This document shows positions 10,851-20,682 of a stretch of 64,000 nucleotides of DNA, piece after piece. The stretch comes from an uncultured Bacteroidota bacterium (GTDB taxonomy: Bacteria > Bacteroidota > Bacteroidia > Flavobacteriales > Flavobacteriaceae). Both the position numbers and the translations under genes were made by a program. Position 1 is the first letter of the stretch. Every line of letters begins with the position of its first letter. The stretch lies in the NCBI GenBank assembly GCA_902510415.1, contig CABXBH010000003.1:1-64000 (forward strand), in the 5' to 3' direction. The notes beneath the pieces are model-generated. The model ran no database searches. It worked only from the letters and a program-made list of their open reading frames with translations, and was not told the origin of the DNA.

Positions 10851-11825
10851 TTAAATGTTCCTTTTCATCAGAGAATTGCCAAAATCACGCAAAAAATCTT
10901 TCTTTTCTTCGCTTATTTGTAATTCATCTAACATTTTGAAAGAAATATTTGTAAAATTTTGAATTTCTGAATTTATAATACTAGGAATATTACATTTTTT
11001 AAATAATTTTCTTACCTCTTGTATTTTTCTTTCATTATCACCTGATTTTGAAGAATATAATTTTGTTAGACTTTCGCAATCTTCAAAATTTAATAGTTGT
11101 TTAGCCTTAATGAAAAGCAAGGTTTTTTTATTTTCAAGAATATCACCACCTATTTTTTTACCAAATTTTGCTTCTTCACCAAATGTGTCTAAAAAATCAT
11201 CCTGAATCTGAAATGCCAATCCTAAATTTTTGCCAAATTCGTAAATATTATTTTGATCTTTGACTGAAACTCCAGCAACAATCGCTCCCATTTTCATTGA
11301 AGCTCCAATTAAAACAGCTGTTTTGTATTCAATCATCTTTAGATATTCATCAGCAGAAACATTATCCTTCTTAGAAAAATCTATATCCATCTGCTGACCC
11401 TCACAAACCTCTATAGCTGTTTTGCTAAAAAGCTTAGCTAGTGAAACAAAAGTGTCCCCTGTGTAATTTTCAAAAAGCTGATATGCTAATATTAGCATTA
11501 CATCCCCAGAGAGGATGGCTGTACTCAAGTCCCATTTTTTATGAACAGTTACATTTCCTCTTCTAAGAGGGGCTTCATCCATTATATCATCATGCACCAA
11601 TGAAAAATTATGAAATACTTCAACCGCAAGGGCAGCATCAAAAGCTTCTTCATGATTAGCATTAAAAATGTCACAGGTTAGTATTGTTAATATTGGTCTA
11701 ATTCGTTTTCCGTCTAAACCAAGAATATATGAAACAGGATTATACAAATTTTCTGGTTTATTTGGAGACTGAAAATTATCCAAATAACTCAAAAATTGAG
11801 AGCGATATTCTTCTACTGTTAACAT
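10851..11825 (-). CDS. Polyprenyl diphosphate synthase (trans-isoprenyl synthase)
   Basis: GKRIRP, first aspartate-rich motif DDIMD, second DDFLD. Confidence 0.95.
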   Translation of the reverse strand: MLTVEEYRSQFLSYLDNFQSPNKPENLYNPVSYILGLDGKRIRPILTILTCDIFNANHEEAFDAALAVEVFHNFSLVHDDIMDEAPLRRGNVTVHKKWDLSTAILSGDVMLILAYQLFENYTGDTFVSLAKLFSKTAIEVCEGQQMDIDFSKKDNVSADEYLKMIEYKTAVLIGASMKMGAIVAGVSVKDQNNIYEFGKNLGLAFQIQDDFLDTFGEEAKFGKKIGGDILENKKTLLFIKAKQLLNFEDCESLTKLYSSKSGDNERKIQEVRKLFKKCNIPSIINSEIQNFTNISFKMLDELQISEEKKDFLRDFGNSLMKRNI

Positions 11826-11947
11826 ATGACAAAAATACTAGTAATATGATAATTTAATACTACATTTTTAAAAATTGTAGCATTTAATTTGCTGAAGCAG
11901 AAAATTATAATAATATCTTACTAAATTTGTGTGCAGAACAATATCTA

Positions 11948-13696
11948 ATGTACAGAACTCATAATTGTGGTGAATTAAGAAATAGCGACTTAACCAAACA
12001 GGTTGAACTTTCTGGATGGGTTCAAAAAATTCGTGATAAAGGGTTTATTTTGTGGGTTGATTTAAGAGATCGTTATGGAATTACTCAATTAATTTTTGAC
12101 CAAGAAAGAACTTCTAAAGAAGTTATAGAATTAGCAAAAACTCTTGGAAGAGAATTTGTTATTAATATTAAGGGGACTGTAATAGAACGGGCTTCAAAAA
12201 ATTTGTTAATTGAAACCGGTGAAATCGAAGTTTTAGTTTCAGATTTAAAAATATTAAATGCTTCAAAAACTCCTCCTTTTACAATTGAGAATGAATCTGA
12301 TGGGGGTGAAGAATTGAGAATGAAGTACCGATATTTAGACATTAGGAGAAATCCTATAAAAGACAACTTAATCCTACGTCATAACATTACACAAGAAGTA
12401 AGAAAATACTTGTCTGATAATTCATTTATTGAAGTTGAAACTCCATATTTAATAAAATCAACTCCTGAAGGAGCCAGAGATTTTGTTGTTCCTTCAAGAA
12501 TGAACTCAGGGGAATTTTATGCTTTACCTCAATCGCCGCAAACTTTTAAACAGTTATTAATGGTTGCAGGCATGGATAAATATTTTCAGATTGTAAAATG
12601 TTTCCGAGACGAAGATTTAAGAGCTGATAGACAACCTGAATTCACGCAAATTGATTGTGAAATGGCATTTGTTAAACAACAAAACATACTAGATACTTTT
12701 GAAAATTTAGTGAAACACCTTTTCTTAAATGTTAAGCAAATTAAGCTTGATAAATTTCCGGTGATGACATATGACCAAGCAATTGAAAAATATGGAACTG
12801 ACAAGCCTGATCTAAGATATGGGATGACATTTATTGAGTTAAACGAGGTTGCTAAACATAAAGATTTCAATGTGTTTAATAAATCTGAACTTGTAGTTGG
12901 ATTTATAATTAAGGGGGGTGATAGCTTAACAAGAAAAGAGATTGATAAATATACAGAATGGGTGAAAAGACCTCAGATAGGTGCTGGGGGACTTGCTTAT
13001 ATGAGATTACAAGATGATGGTTCTTACAAATCATCAGTTGATAAATTTTATGATCAATCTGACCTAGCTAATTGGGCGAAAATTTCTGGTGGTGAAAAAG
13101 GTGATATTTTATTTATACTAAGCGGAGAAAAAGATAAAGTTAGAACTCAACTAGGCGCTTTAAGGGTCCATGTAGCTAATGAACTAAATTTAAAAGACTC
13201 AAATGTTTTTAAGCCTCTTTGGGTTGTTGATTTTCCTCTACTACAATGGGATGAAGAAACAAAAACTTTTCATGCAATGCATCATCCATTTACATCACCA
13301 AAATCAAAGCATATTGATTTAATTAACACTGAGCCTGCAGCTGTTAGGGCTGATGCTTATGATCTCGTTTTGAATGGGAATGAGATTGGAGGTGGGTCTA
13401 TTAGAATTCATGATAAAGAAATACAACAAAAAATGTTTGATTGTTTAGGCTTTACAAAAGAAGAGGCTAAAAAACAATTTGGCTTTTTAATGAATGCCTT
13501 TGAATATGGTGCTCCCCCTCATGGTGGTATTGCATTTGGACTAGATAGGCTGGTTGCAATAATGGGAGGAAATGAGATTATTCGTGACTTTATTGCTTTT
13601 CCAAAAAACAACTCTGGTAGAGATGTAATGATTGATTCTCCATCACCAGTTTCAGAAGAACAACTAAAGGAAATAAATCTTAAGACTAGACAGTAG
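11948..13696 (+). CDS. aspS: Aspartyl-tRNA synthetase (bacterial type)
   Basis: [11 protein letters not shown] start; [57 protein letters not shown]. The ORF-track start at 11927 is a TTG; the ATG at 11948 is preferred. Confidence 0.97.
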   Translation: MYRTHNCGELRNSDLTKQVELSGWVQKIRDKGFILWVDLRDRYGITQLIFDQERTSKEVIELAKTLGREFVINIKGTVIERASKNLLIETGEIEVLVSDLKILNASKTPPFTIENESDGGEELRMKYRYLDIRRNPIKDNLILRHNITQEVRKYLSDNSFIEVETPYLIKSTPEGARDFVVPSRMNSGEFYALPQSPQTFKQLLMVAGMDKYFQIVKCFRDEDLRADRQPEFTQIDCEMAFVKQQNILDTFENLVKHLFLNVKQIKLDKFPVMTYDQAIEKYGTDKPDLRYGMTFIELNEVAKHKDFNVFNKSELVVGFIIKGGDSLTRKEIDKYTEWVKRPQIGAGGLAYMRLQDDGSYKSSVDKFYDQSDLANWAKISGGEKGDILFILSGEKDKVRTQLGALRVHVANELNLKDSNVFKPLWVVDFPLLQWDEETKTFHAMHHPFTSPKSKHIDLINTEPAAVRADAYDLVLNGNEIGGGSIRIHDKEIQQKMFDCLGFTKEEAKKQFGFLMNAFEYGAPPHGGIAFGLDRLVAIMGGNEIIRDFIAFPKNNSGRDVMIDSPSPVSEEQLKEINLKTRQ

Positions 13697-13700
13697 ATAA

Positions 13701-13928
13701 TTGAAAAAAATCATTTTTATTTTTTTTATAATTTCTTTTTCTATGATTACCTATGGAGTATTCTTTGAATCCGAGTACTATCAAAAATTTATTGGGTTTG
13801 GGATTTTGATATTGTTTTTTATAGTTTTTCCATTATTCTCCTATTATAGATGGAAAGACAAAAAAATGGAAGACTACTATCTTAACAAAGAAAACCTGAA
13901 AAAATTTAGAGAAAATAGTGATCTTTAA
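13701..13928 (+). CDS. Small hypothetical membrane protein
   Basis: 75 aa with two hydrophobic segments, TTG start, immediately after aspS. Confidence 0.6.
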   Translation: MKKIIFIFFIISFSMITYGVFFESEYYQKFIGFGILILFFIVFPLFSYYRWKDKKMEDYYLNKENLKKFRENSDL

Positions 13929-14374
13929 TTTAGATTTCTTCTTGAAATAAAAAATTTATCTAATAAATTCTTACACTCATTTTGAAGTATTCCTCCAAAA
14001 AATTTAGTCTTAGGATGTAATTTAGTTCCCATTTTTTTAAAACCTCTTTTTGGATCATCAGCACCATAATAAATTTTTGAAATTCTACTCCAATATAATG
14101 CTCCAGCGCACATTTGACAGGGCTCCAAAGTCACATAAATAGAGCAGTTTTCTAAATATTTTCCACCTATATAATTTGACGCTGAAGTAATAGCTAATAT
14201 CTCTGCATGAGCAGTCACATCATTTAGAGCTTCAACCATATTATGTGCTCTTGCAATTATTTTATTGTCAGCTACAATTACTGCACCGATTGGGACCTCA
14301 CCTTTTGACAATGCAATTTTTGCTTCATCAATTGCTTTAGTCATGAAATAATTATCGTCAAATTCGATTTTCAT
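13925..14374 (-). CDS. tadA: tRNA-specific adenosine deaminase / nucleoside deaminase
   Basis: TAHAEILAI and VTLEPCQMCAGAL zinc motifs. Confidence 0.92.
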   Translation of the reverse strand: MKIEFDDNYFMTKAIDEAKIALSKGEVPIGAVIVADNKIIARAHNMVEALNDVTAHAEILAITSASNYIGGKYLENCSIYVTLEPCQMCAGALYWSRISKIYYGADDPKRGFKKMGTKLHPKTKFFGGILQNECKNLLDKFFISRRNLN

Positions 14375-14380
14375 ATAATT

Positions 14381-15715
14381 CTATTGGTACTCTACACCTG
14401 TTATTTTATTATATACATTTAAAGCTTTTCTGTCTGAAAGAGAGGCCACATAGTGACAAATCTCCAGTAATCTAGAGTAAAGGTTTTCATGGTTTAAATT
14501 TGTTGTTACAGGTAATAATTTAATGATTAAATCATCATAACTAGTTTGAGAACCTTCATAAAATCTATTAATTGAACTAATGAAAGTATCGAGTAACTTA
14601 TTAATTATATTATACCCTGCTACTTCTTTTTCAATCACGTCATTTGATTCATAAATTTTCTCTACACTAATTTTAATGATATCCGAAATTTGTGGTTTAA
14701 ATTTACTAGTCTTAAGTAATGATGTATTAAAGTTTCCGTTTAATATATCCTTTTCATTTTGAATAAAGATTTGAACTGCTTCGTTGATTAAGGTATTAAT
14801 AGACAAAGCCCTTAAGTAACTAACTCTATCAATAGTATTATTTAGTGAATTGTAATTTTCTGTATTAATAGAATCTCTTACTAAATTTATTAGGTATTCT
14901 AAGGCGTATTCCTCCTCTATTAAACCTAGATTAATACCATCTTCAAAATCAATGATAGTATAACATATATCATCAGCAGCTTCAACTAAAAAGGTCAAAG
15001 GATGTCTATTATATCCTCCGCTAGCTTTTAATAATCCAAGCTCTTGGGCAATATCAGAATAAATTTCTTTTTCATTTTGAAAAAAACCATATTTTTTATC
15101 AGCCACATTATTTGTGGGTTTGACAGGTAATGACTCTTTAGGATATTTAACAAATGTACCTAGAGTTGCATAACTCAATCTTAGTCCGCTCTCTCGCCCT
15201 GGGCGTGATTGGGTTAAAATTTTAAATCCATTGGCATTGCCTTCAAAATCACATAAATCTTGAAATTCCTTTTTGTTCAATAAATCTCCAAATTTTTTTC
15301 CGGGTCCTGAAATAAAATACTGACCTATAGATTTTTCACCGGAATGACCAAAAGGCGGATTACCAATATCATGTGCCAAAGAAGCAGAAGCTACTATAGC
15401 TCCAAAATCATTTGAATGGTAGCCTAATTCATTTTTTAAATATGGGTATTTTTTTAGGATCTCTACTCCCACTCTTCGTCCCAAGGATCTTCCCACTACA
15501 CTAGTTTCCAAACTATGTGTTAGTCTTGTATGAACAAAATCCCCTTGGGAAAATGGAACTACCTGAGTCTTGTCTTGAAGACTTCTAAACTCCGAGGAAA
15601 AAATAATTCGATCATAATCTACATCAAAACCAAGTCTTGTTTCATCTTGATCTATTCTTTTCCTTTTAAAATCGTCTCCATGTCTCTTTAAAGACAATAA
15701 TTTTTCCCATTCCAT
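14381..15715 (-). CDS. dgt: Deoxyguanosinetriphosphate triphosphohydrolase (dGTPase)
   Basis: EFRSLQDKTQVVPFSQGDFVHTRLTHSLETSVVGRSLG; HD motif LAHDIGNPPFGHSGE. Confidence 0.95.
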   Translation of the reverse strand: MEWEKLLSLKRHGDDFKRKRIDQDETRLGFDVDYDRIIFSSEFRSLQDKTQVVPFSQGDFVHTRLTHSLETSVVGRSLGRRVGVEILKKYPYLKNELGYHSNDFGAIVASASLAHDIGNPPFGHSGEKSIGQYFISGPGKKFGDLLNKKEFQDLCDFEGNANGFKILTQSRPGRESGLRLSYATLGTFVKYPKESLPVKPTNNVADKKYGFFQNEKEIYSDIAQELGLLKASGGYNRHPLTFLVEAADDICYTIIDFEDGINLGLIEEEYALEYLINLVRDSINTENYNSLNNTIDRVSYLRALSINTLINEAVQIFIQNEKDILNGNFNTSLLKTSKFKPQISDIIKISVEKIYESNDVIEKEVAGYNIINKLLDTFISSINRFYEGSQTSYDDLIIKLLPVTTNLNHENLYSRLLEICHYVASLSDRKALNVYNKITGVEYQ

Positions 15716-15721
15716 AAAAGC

Positions 15722-16492
15722 CTATAATATCCCCAATAATAATAAAAAAGCAATTAATAAAATCATAATTGCAACTAAATTTCTGATATAATTAAGAGTA
15801 ATCTTTTTTAAAGATTTAAATCCCAAAAATGAACCAGCTATCGCAGAAACGATTGCTGCTATTCCAAGTACAATATAATTTGAAATATCAAAATCCTTTA
15901 TGTTTGTAAAATATACACCTATCCTAGTCATATCAACAAAAAATGATATTACTACAGTCGTTGCGATAAAAACGGTTTTATCTAAATCTAACTTAATTAA
16001 AAAGGCACTTCTTAGTGCGCCTTGATTTCCGGTTAGTCCACCAAAAAAACCGCTCAATATTCCACCCATTGGTAATATGGATTTATTAAACTTTAGGTTT
16101 TTAAAATATGGTAATAAGTCAATTAGTGCAAAAGCAATTAAGATAATTGCTATTATAAATTGCAAGTATGAAACATTTGTTTCTTTAATAAATAAACTAT
16201 GAGTAAAGAGTGTGTCATTACTAATAAAGAATAAGGCATATGATCCAACAAAAGCAAATACAACTGCTGGGATTCCGAATTTGATTAAGACCTCTTTATT
16301 GAATTGTTTACCAATAATTGAAAGCTTAAATATATTGTTGCAAAAGTGAACAATTCCAGTAAGTGATATGGCAATTTCAGGAGGAAAAAAAATAAGCATG
16401 ACTGGAGTTAGTATTGTGCCTAAGCCAAAGCCAGAAAAAAAAGTTAGCAGTGCAGCTACAAATGCAACTGTTGAAATAATTAAAATTTCCAT
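15722..16492 (-). CDS. TSUP / TauE-SafE family permease
   Basis: Multi-TM; GFGLGTILTPVMLIFFPPEIAISLTGIVHFCNNIFK and GGILSGFFGGLTGNQGALRSAFL. Confidence 0.88.
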   Translation of the reverse strand: MEILIISTVAFVAALLTFFSGFGLGTILTPVMLIFFPPEIAISLTGIVHFCNNIFKLSIIGKQFNKEVLIKFGIPAVVFAFVGSYALFFISNDTLFTHSLFIKETNVSYLQFIIAIILIAFALIDLLPYFKNLKFNKSILPMGGILSGFFGGLTGNQGALRSAFLIKLDLDKTVFIATTVVISFFVDMTRIGVYFTNIKDFDISNYIVLGIAAIVSAIAGSFLGFKSLKKITLNYIRNLVAIMILLIAFLLLLGIL

Positions 16493-16554
16493 TTTTAATT
16501 TTAAATTCTTTTATAATATAATATTCATTTATATTTATTTAAAATTATTTTCAA

Positions 16555-17232
16555 ATGAAAATCAAACTATCATTATTATTTTTTCTTTTGTCATTCTTTG
16601 CAATAGTTGGTCAAAATGAAGATGTGTATGAGAATTGGTCTAGTATCGAAGTTGATTATGGATTAACAAAAAATATCGATATCTACGCCGGTGGACAATT
16701 AAGAATTAAGTCCGTTGGTGATTCGTACAATAAATCCTTTTATGAATTAGGTGCAAAAATTAAAATTAATGACTATCTGAGCTCTGGATTTGGTTACAGA
16801 AGAATTGATGAATTAGATGATGTAGGAAATATTCAAGGTCATGAAAAATTTAACAGATACCACGCTTTTTTAACCGGCGTATATGAATATAAAAAAATTG
16901 ATTTTCGATTGAGGCTTCAATTTCAAAGAAAGAATGAGGTTGGAAATTCTTCTTTAAATAATGATTTTTTTAGAACAAGATTTGAGGTTAGATACGATAT
17001 TAAAGGCTGGAAAGCTGATCCAAGAATTGGAATAGAGTTCTTTACAAAAGATAATTTAAATTTTGATGATAACTATAAAAAATACAGATTTTCATTTGGC
17101 ACAAAACTCAACTTAAAAGGACCAAATTCTCTAACAATAAAATATATACTTCAAGAAGAGGTTAGAGTTGATTCACCGGTTTCTCATCACATATTAAGAT
17201 TAAACTATAATTACTCAATTAAAAGAAAATAA
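16555..17232 (+). CDS. DUF2490-type outer-membrane beta-barrel protein
   Basis: Signal peptide; alternating beta strands; ends with terminal aromatic strand HILRLNYNYSIKRK. Confidence 0.75.
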   Translation: MKIKLSLLFFLLSFFAIVGQNEDVYENWSSIEVDYGLTKNIDIYAGGQLRIKSVGDSYNKSFYELGAKIKINDYLSSGFGYRRIDELDDVGNIQGHEKFNRYHAFLTGVYEYKKIDFRLRLQFQRKNEVGNSSLNNDFFRTRFEVRYDIKGWKADPRIGIEFFTKDNLNFDDNYKKYRFSFGTKLNLKGPNSLTIKYILQEEVRVDSPVSHHILRLNYNYSIKRK

Positions 17233-17235
17233 TTT

Positions 17236-17263
17236 TTAATCATAAGTTAACATTGAGTTAACA
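17236..17263 (+). promoter_or_regulatory. PhoP-box-like direct repeats upstream of porin/PiT genes
   Basis: TTAATC-ATAAG-TTAACA-TTGAG-TTAACA: two perfect TTAACA units with N5 spacing (11-bp period) plus a degenerate third in phase. Confidence 0.5.
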
Positions 17264-17309
17264 TTGGGGGCAAATTGTATTTGGATATTTGTTTTAGATA
17301 AAATTTATC

Positions 17310-18308
17310 ATGAATACAAAAAACTTAATCTTATTACTTCTTTTATTTCCTTTTTTTGCATTCACTCAAAATTCTGAAAGCGAGTCTAAAGGAGAGCCTC
17401 ATTTCAAAGTGTTTTGGAACTACAATTATGATTTTTCCGATGATGTTACTCAAACTAGTGCCTTTGAGCTTGACCGAGTATATCTAGGATATAAATACAA
17501 ATTCAATGACAATGTTTCAGCTAAAATTACTTATGACGTTGGAAAAAATGATGCAGGAAGTAATTACACTGCCTTTGTTAAAATTGCACAACTTGATTAC
17601 AAGCTAAGTTCAAAAGTAAAACTTAGTATGGGTATGATTGGAGGAAAACAATTTAACGATCAAGAAAAAGTTTGGGGATACAGATATATCTATAAAACTT
17701 TACAAGACGAAAACAAATTTGGGTCTAGTGCAGACTTAGGTGTTAACGCAGAAATAAAATTAAGTGATAATTTAACCACTAATATTTTTGCTTTAAATGG
17801 TGAAGGATATAAAAATCCACAAGATACTGATGGTAACCAAAGGATTGGTTTAAATCTTATATATGATATTTCTGATAAATTAAAAATGAAATTTTACTAC
17901 GATACTCAAGCTTCAGAATCATCAGAATCCTTAAATAATATCGGATTATTTGCTGGTTATAAATCAGGTAGTTACAGTATTGGAGCAGAATACAATAAAA
18001 TGGAAAATGGGACAACATATAAAAACCCTGTAGACAATCATAATTTATATGGGATCTCAATTTATAACAGATATTCTATAAATGACAAGTATGAAGTTTT
18101 TGCAAGATTTGATCAAATTAGCTCTAATACTTTAGACGGAGCTACAAATTCATGGAACTATAATGAAGATGGCTCTCTAATAATTATTGGAACTCAATAC
18201 AAAGCTAATGATGGGGTGAAGTTTTCTTTAAATGCAAGAAGCTTTAGTTATGAAAACTTAGACACTAATTTGTTTGAGGTCTTCTTTAATGTTGAATTTA
18301 AATTATAA
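17310..18308 (+). CDS. Outer-membrane porin (beta-barrel), probably phosphate-related by context
   Basis: Signal peptide MNTKNLILLLLLFPFFAFTQ, repetitive amphipathic strands, C-terminal FFNVEFKL. Ends 9 nt before the PiT gene. Confidence 0.78.
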   Translation: MNTKNLILLLLLFPFFAFTQNSESESKGEPHFKVFWNYNYDFSDDVTQTSAFELDRVYLGYKYKFNDNVSAKITYDVGKNDAGSNYTAFVKIAQLDYKLSSKVKLSMGMIGGKQFNDQEKVWGYRYIYKTLQDENKFGSSADLGVNAEIKLSDNLTTNIFALNGEGYKNPQDTDGNQRIGLNLIYDISDKLKMKFYYDTQASESSESLNNIGLFAGYKSGSYSIGAEYNKMENGTTYKNPVDNHNLYGISIYNRYSINDKYEVFARFDQISSNTLDGATNSWNYNEDGSLIIIGTQYKANDGVKFSLNARSFSYENLDTNLFEVFFNVEFKL

Positions 18309-18317
18309 AATTAATTA

Positions 18318-20612
18318 ATGGAAAATATATATTTATTAATGTTAGTTGCCTTGGTTGCTCTTGCAGTAGCTGATTTGGTTGTTGGGGTAAGTAATGATGC
18401 TGTAAACTTTTTAAATTCAGCTCTTGGTTCTAAAGTTCTTTCGTTTAGAACCATTATGATTGTTGCGAGTATTGGAATATTCATCGGATGTGTCTTTTCA
18501 AGCGGAATGATGGAGGTTGCAAGAAAAGGTATTTTTAATCCTGGTGAATTCTATTTTAATGAAATCATGATCATCTTCATGGCAGTAATGATTACCGATA
18601 TTTTACTTTTAGAATTTTTCAACTCCGTTGGAATGCCAACATCCACAACTGTATCAATTGTTTTTGAACTTTTGGGCGCTTCGGTTGCAATGGCATTGAT
18701 AAAAATCGGAATGGATAATGGATCTTTTGGGGATGTTGTTAATTATATTAATACTTCAAAAGCTACCCAAATTATTGGAGGAATTCTCTTATCCGTATTT
18801 GTTGCATTTTCCATTGGAGCAATAGTCCAGTGGATTTCTAGACTTTTATTATCCTACAATTTTGACTCCAAACCCACTTGGGTTGGTGCCCTATTTGGGG
18901 GTGTTGCTCTTACAGCACTGACATATTTTATTTTAATGAAGGGTATTAAAGGAACATCTTATGCTAAAGAAAGTTTTGATTTAATAGGTGGAGTAACGAT
19001 TAAGGATTTCTTAGAAAATAATGTCTTTCAAATCGTAATGTATACTTCTGCATTCATGTCTTTACTTTCTTATGCCTTTATTCAGTTTTTTAAATTTAAT
19101 ATTTATAAAATAATTATTGGGGTGGGTACATTTGGTCTAGCGCTAGCATTTGCTGGAAATGACCTTGTTAACTTTATTGGTGTACCAATAGCAGCTTGGC
19201 AGTCGTATGAGGCATGGGTTGCATCAGGTCTAGCAGCAAACGAATTTGGAATGGGAGTATTAGCAACTAAAGTTCCTACACCAAACCTTCTTTTATTCGC
19301 TGCTGGTGTTATTATGGTGTTAACTCTATGGTTTTCAAGTAATGCTAAAAAAGTTGTTAAAACTTCACTTGACCTTTCAGATCAGGGAAGTATTGATGAA
19401 AGATTTGAACCTAATTTTTTGTCTAGAACATTAGTAAGATTAGCAACAAACACATCAGATTTAATATCAAAAATAATACCTAATTCATTAAACAATGAAA
19501 TTGAAGAAAGGTTTAGAGTACCCGAAAAATTCACGAAAGAAATTGCAAAAGAAGATAGACCTAACTTTGATGTTATTAGAGCATCTGTAAATTTAATGGT
19601 GGCTGGCGTGTTAATTTCAATTGCTACTTCCTACAAGCTGCCTCTTTCAACTACATATGTAACTTTTATGGTAGCCATGGGAACATCTCTGGCGGATAGA
19701 GCATGGGGTAGTGAAAGTGCAGTATATAGAGTTGCTGGTGTTTTAAATGTAATTGCTGGATGGTTTGGAACAGCTATAATTGCATTCACAGCTGCAGGAA
19801 CAATTGCATATTTAATTAACATCAGTGAACTAATGATTGCGGTATTAATATTCTTTGCAATCTTACTACTCATAAGAAATTACATAAACGGAAAAAAGAA
19901 ATCAACTAGCGGAATAATTGAAGACGGATTGGTGCAAGCGGAAAGTAGTTCTCTTCAGGGGGTTATTCATGAAAGTGCTAAGAATATTTCAAAAGTTCTT
20001 GGAAGATCTAGTAAGATTTATAATAATGTTATTAAGGGTCTTTCCAGACATGATTTATCTGAACTTAAAAAGAATAAGAAACAAATTAACAAGCTTTCTA
20101 ATGAGGTTGAAAAATTACAGGATAAATTATTTTACTTCATCAAAAACTTAGACGAATCTAGTCTAGGTGCTAGTAATTTTTATATTAATCTTTTAGGCTA
20201 TCTTCAAGACATTACTCAATCTATTGAGTATATCTCAAAAGTCAGTCATAAACATATTAATAATAATCATAGCAAGTTGACTCTGAATCAAATAAGAGAC
20301 TTGCTGTCGATTCAAAAAGTGATTACCGAATTATTTGAAAATATTTCATCTGCGTTTAGTAATAAATCATTTGAAGAAATTAAGATTATTTTAAAGGATA
20401 AAAACAAAAGTATCGGATTACTAGAAGAAAAGATTGAAACTCAGATTTCGAGAACCAGATCTTCAGAGGAAAAAAGTCCTAAAAATGCAGCTCTGTACTT
20501 TAGTATTTTACAAGAGTCAAAAGACTTAATGAAAGAAGTTATGAATCTTATTGAGGAATATTATGTTTCATATGATAAGTCTGTGAAACCAGCAAAGCCA
20601 AAGAATGAATAA
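18318..20612 (+). CDS. Inorganic phosphate transporter, PiT family, with C-terminal PhoU-like helical domain
   Basis: GVSNDAVNFLNSALGSK and SVGMPTSTTVSIVFELLGASVA; AGNDLVNFIGVPIA; KLPLSTTYVTFMVAMGTSLADRAWG. C-terminal ~230 aa helical PhoU-like region. Confidence 0.93.
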   Translation: MENIYLLMLVALVALAVADLVVGVSNDAVNFLNSALGSKVLSFRTIMIVASIGIFIGCVFSSGMMEVARKGIFNPGEFYFNEIMIIFMAVMITDILLLEFFNSVGMPTSTTVSIVFELLGASVAMALIKIGMDNGSFGDVVNYINTSKATQIIGGILLSVFVAFSIGAIVQWISRLLLSYNFDSKPTWVGALFGGVALTALTYFILMKGIKGTSYAKESFDLIGGVTIKDFLENNVFQIVMYTSAFMSLLSYAFIQFFKFNIYKIIIGVGTFGLALAFAGNDLVNFIGVPIAAWQSYEAWVASGLAANEFGMGVLATKVPTPNLLLFAAGVIMVLTLWFSSNAKKVVKTSLDLSDQGSIDERFEPNFLSRTLVRLATNTSDLISKIIPNSLNNEIEERFRVPEKFTKEIAKEDRPNFDVIRASVNLMVAGVLISIATSYKLPLSTTYVTFMVAMGTSLADRAWGSESAVYRVAGVLNVIAGWFGTAIIAFTAAGTIAYLINISELMIAVLIFFAILLLIRNYINGKKKSTSGIIEDGLVQAESSSLQGVIHESAKNISKVLGRSSKIYNNVIKGLSRHDLSELKKNKKQINKLSNEVEKLQDKLFYFIKNLDESSLGASNFYINLLGYLQDITQSIEYISKVSHKHINNNHSKLTLNQIRDLLSIQKVITELFENISSAFSNKSFEEIKIILKDKNKSIGLLEEKIETQISRTRSSEEKSPKNAALYFSILQESKDLMKEVMNLIEEYYVSYDKSVKPAKPKNE

Positions 20613-20630
20613 TATATTCGTTTATTAATA

Positions 20631-20663
20631 AAAAAGCCTCGAATTAAATTCGAGGCTTTTTTG
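20631..20663. terminator. Bidirectional rho-independent terminator between PiT gene and nrdA
   Basis: AAAAAAGCCTCGAA-ttaaa-TTCGAGGCTTTTTT between convergent genes. Confidence 0.93.
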
Positions 20664-20682
20664 TTTAAATAAGTTTTGTTGA

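Noticed and set aside
12085-12870. Minus-strand ORFs 12085-12366 and 12586-12870 inside aspS.
   Set aside because: Antisense to a clear aspS reading frame.
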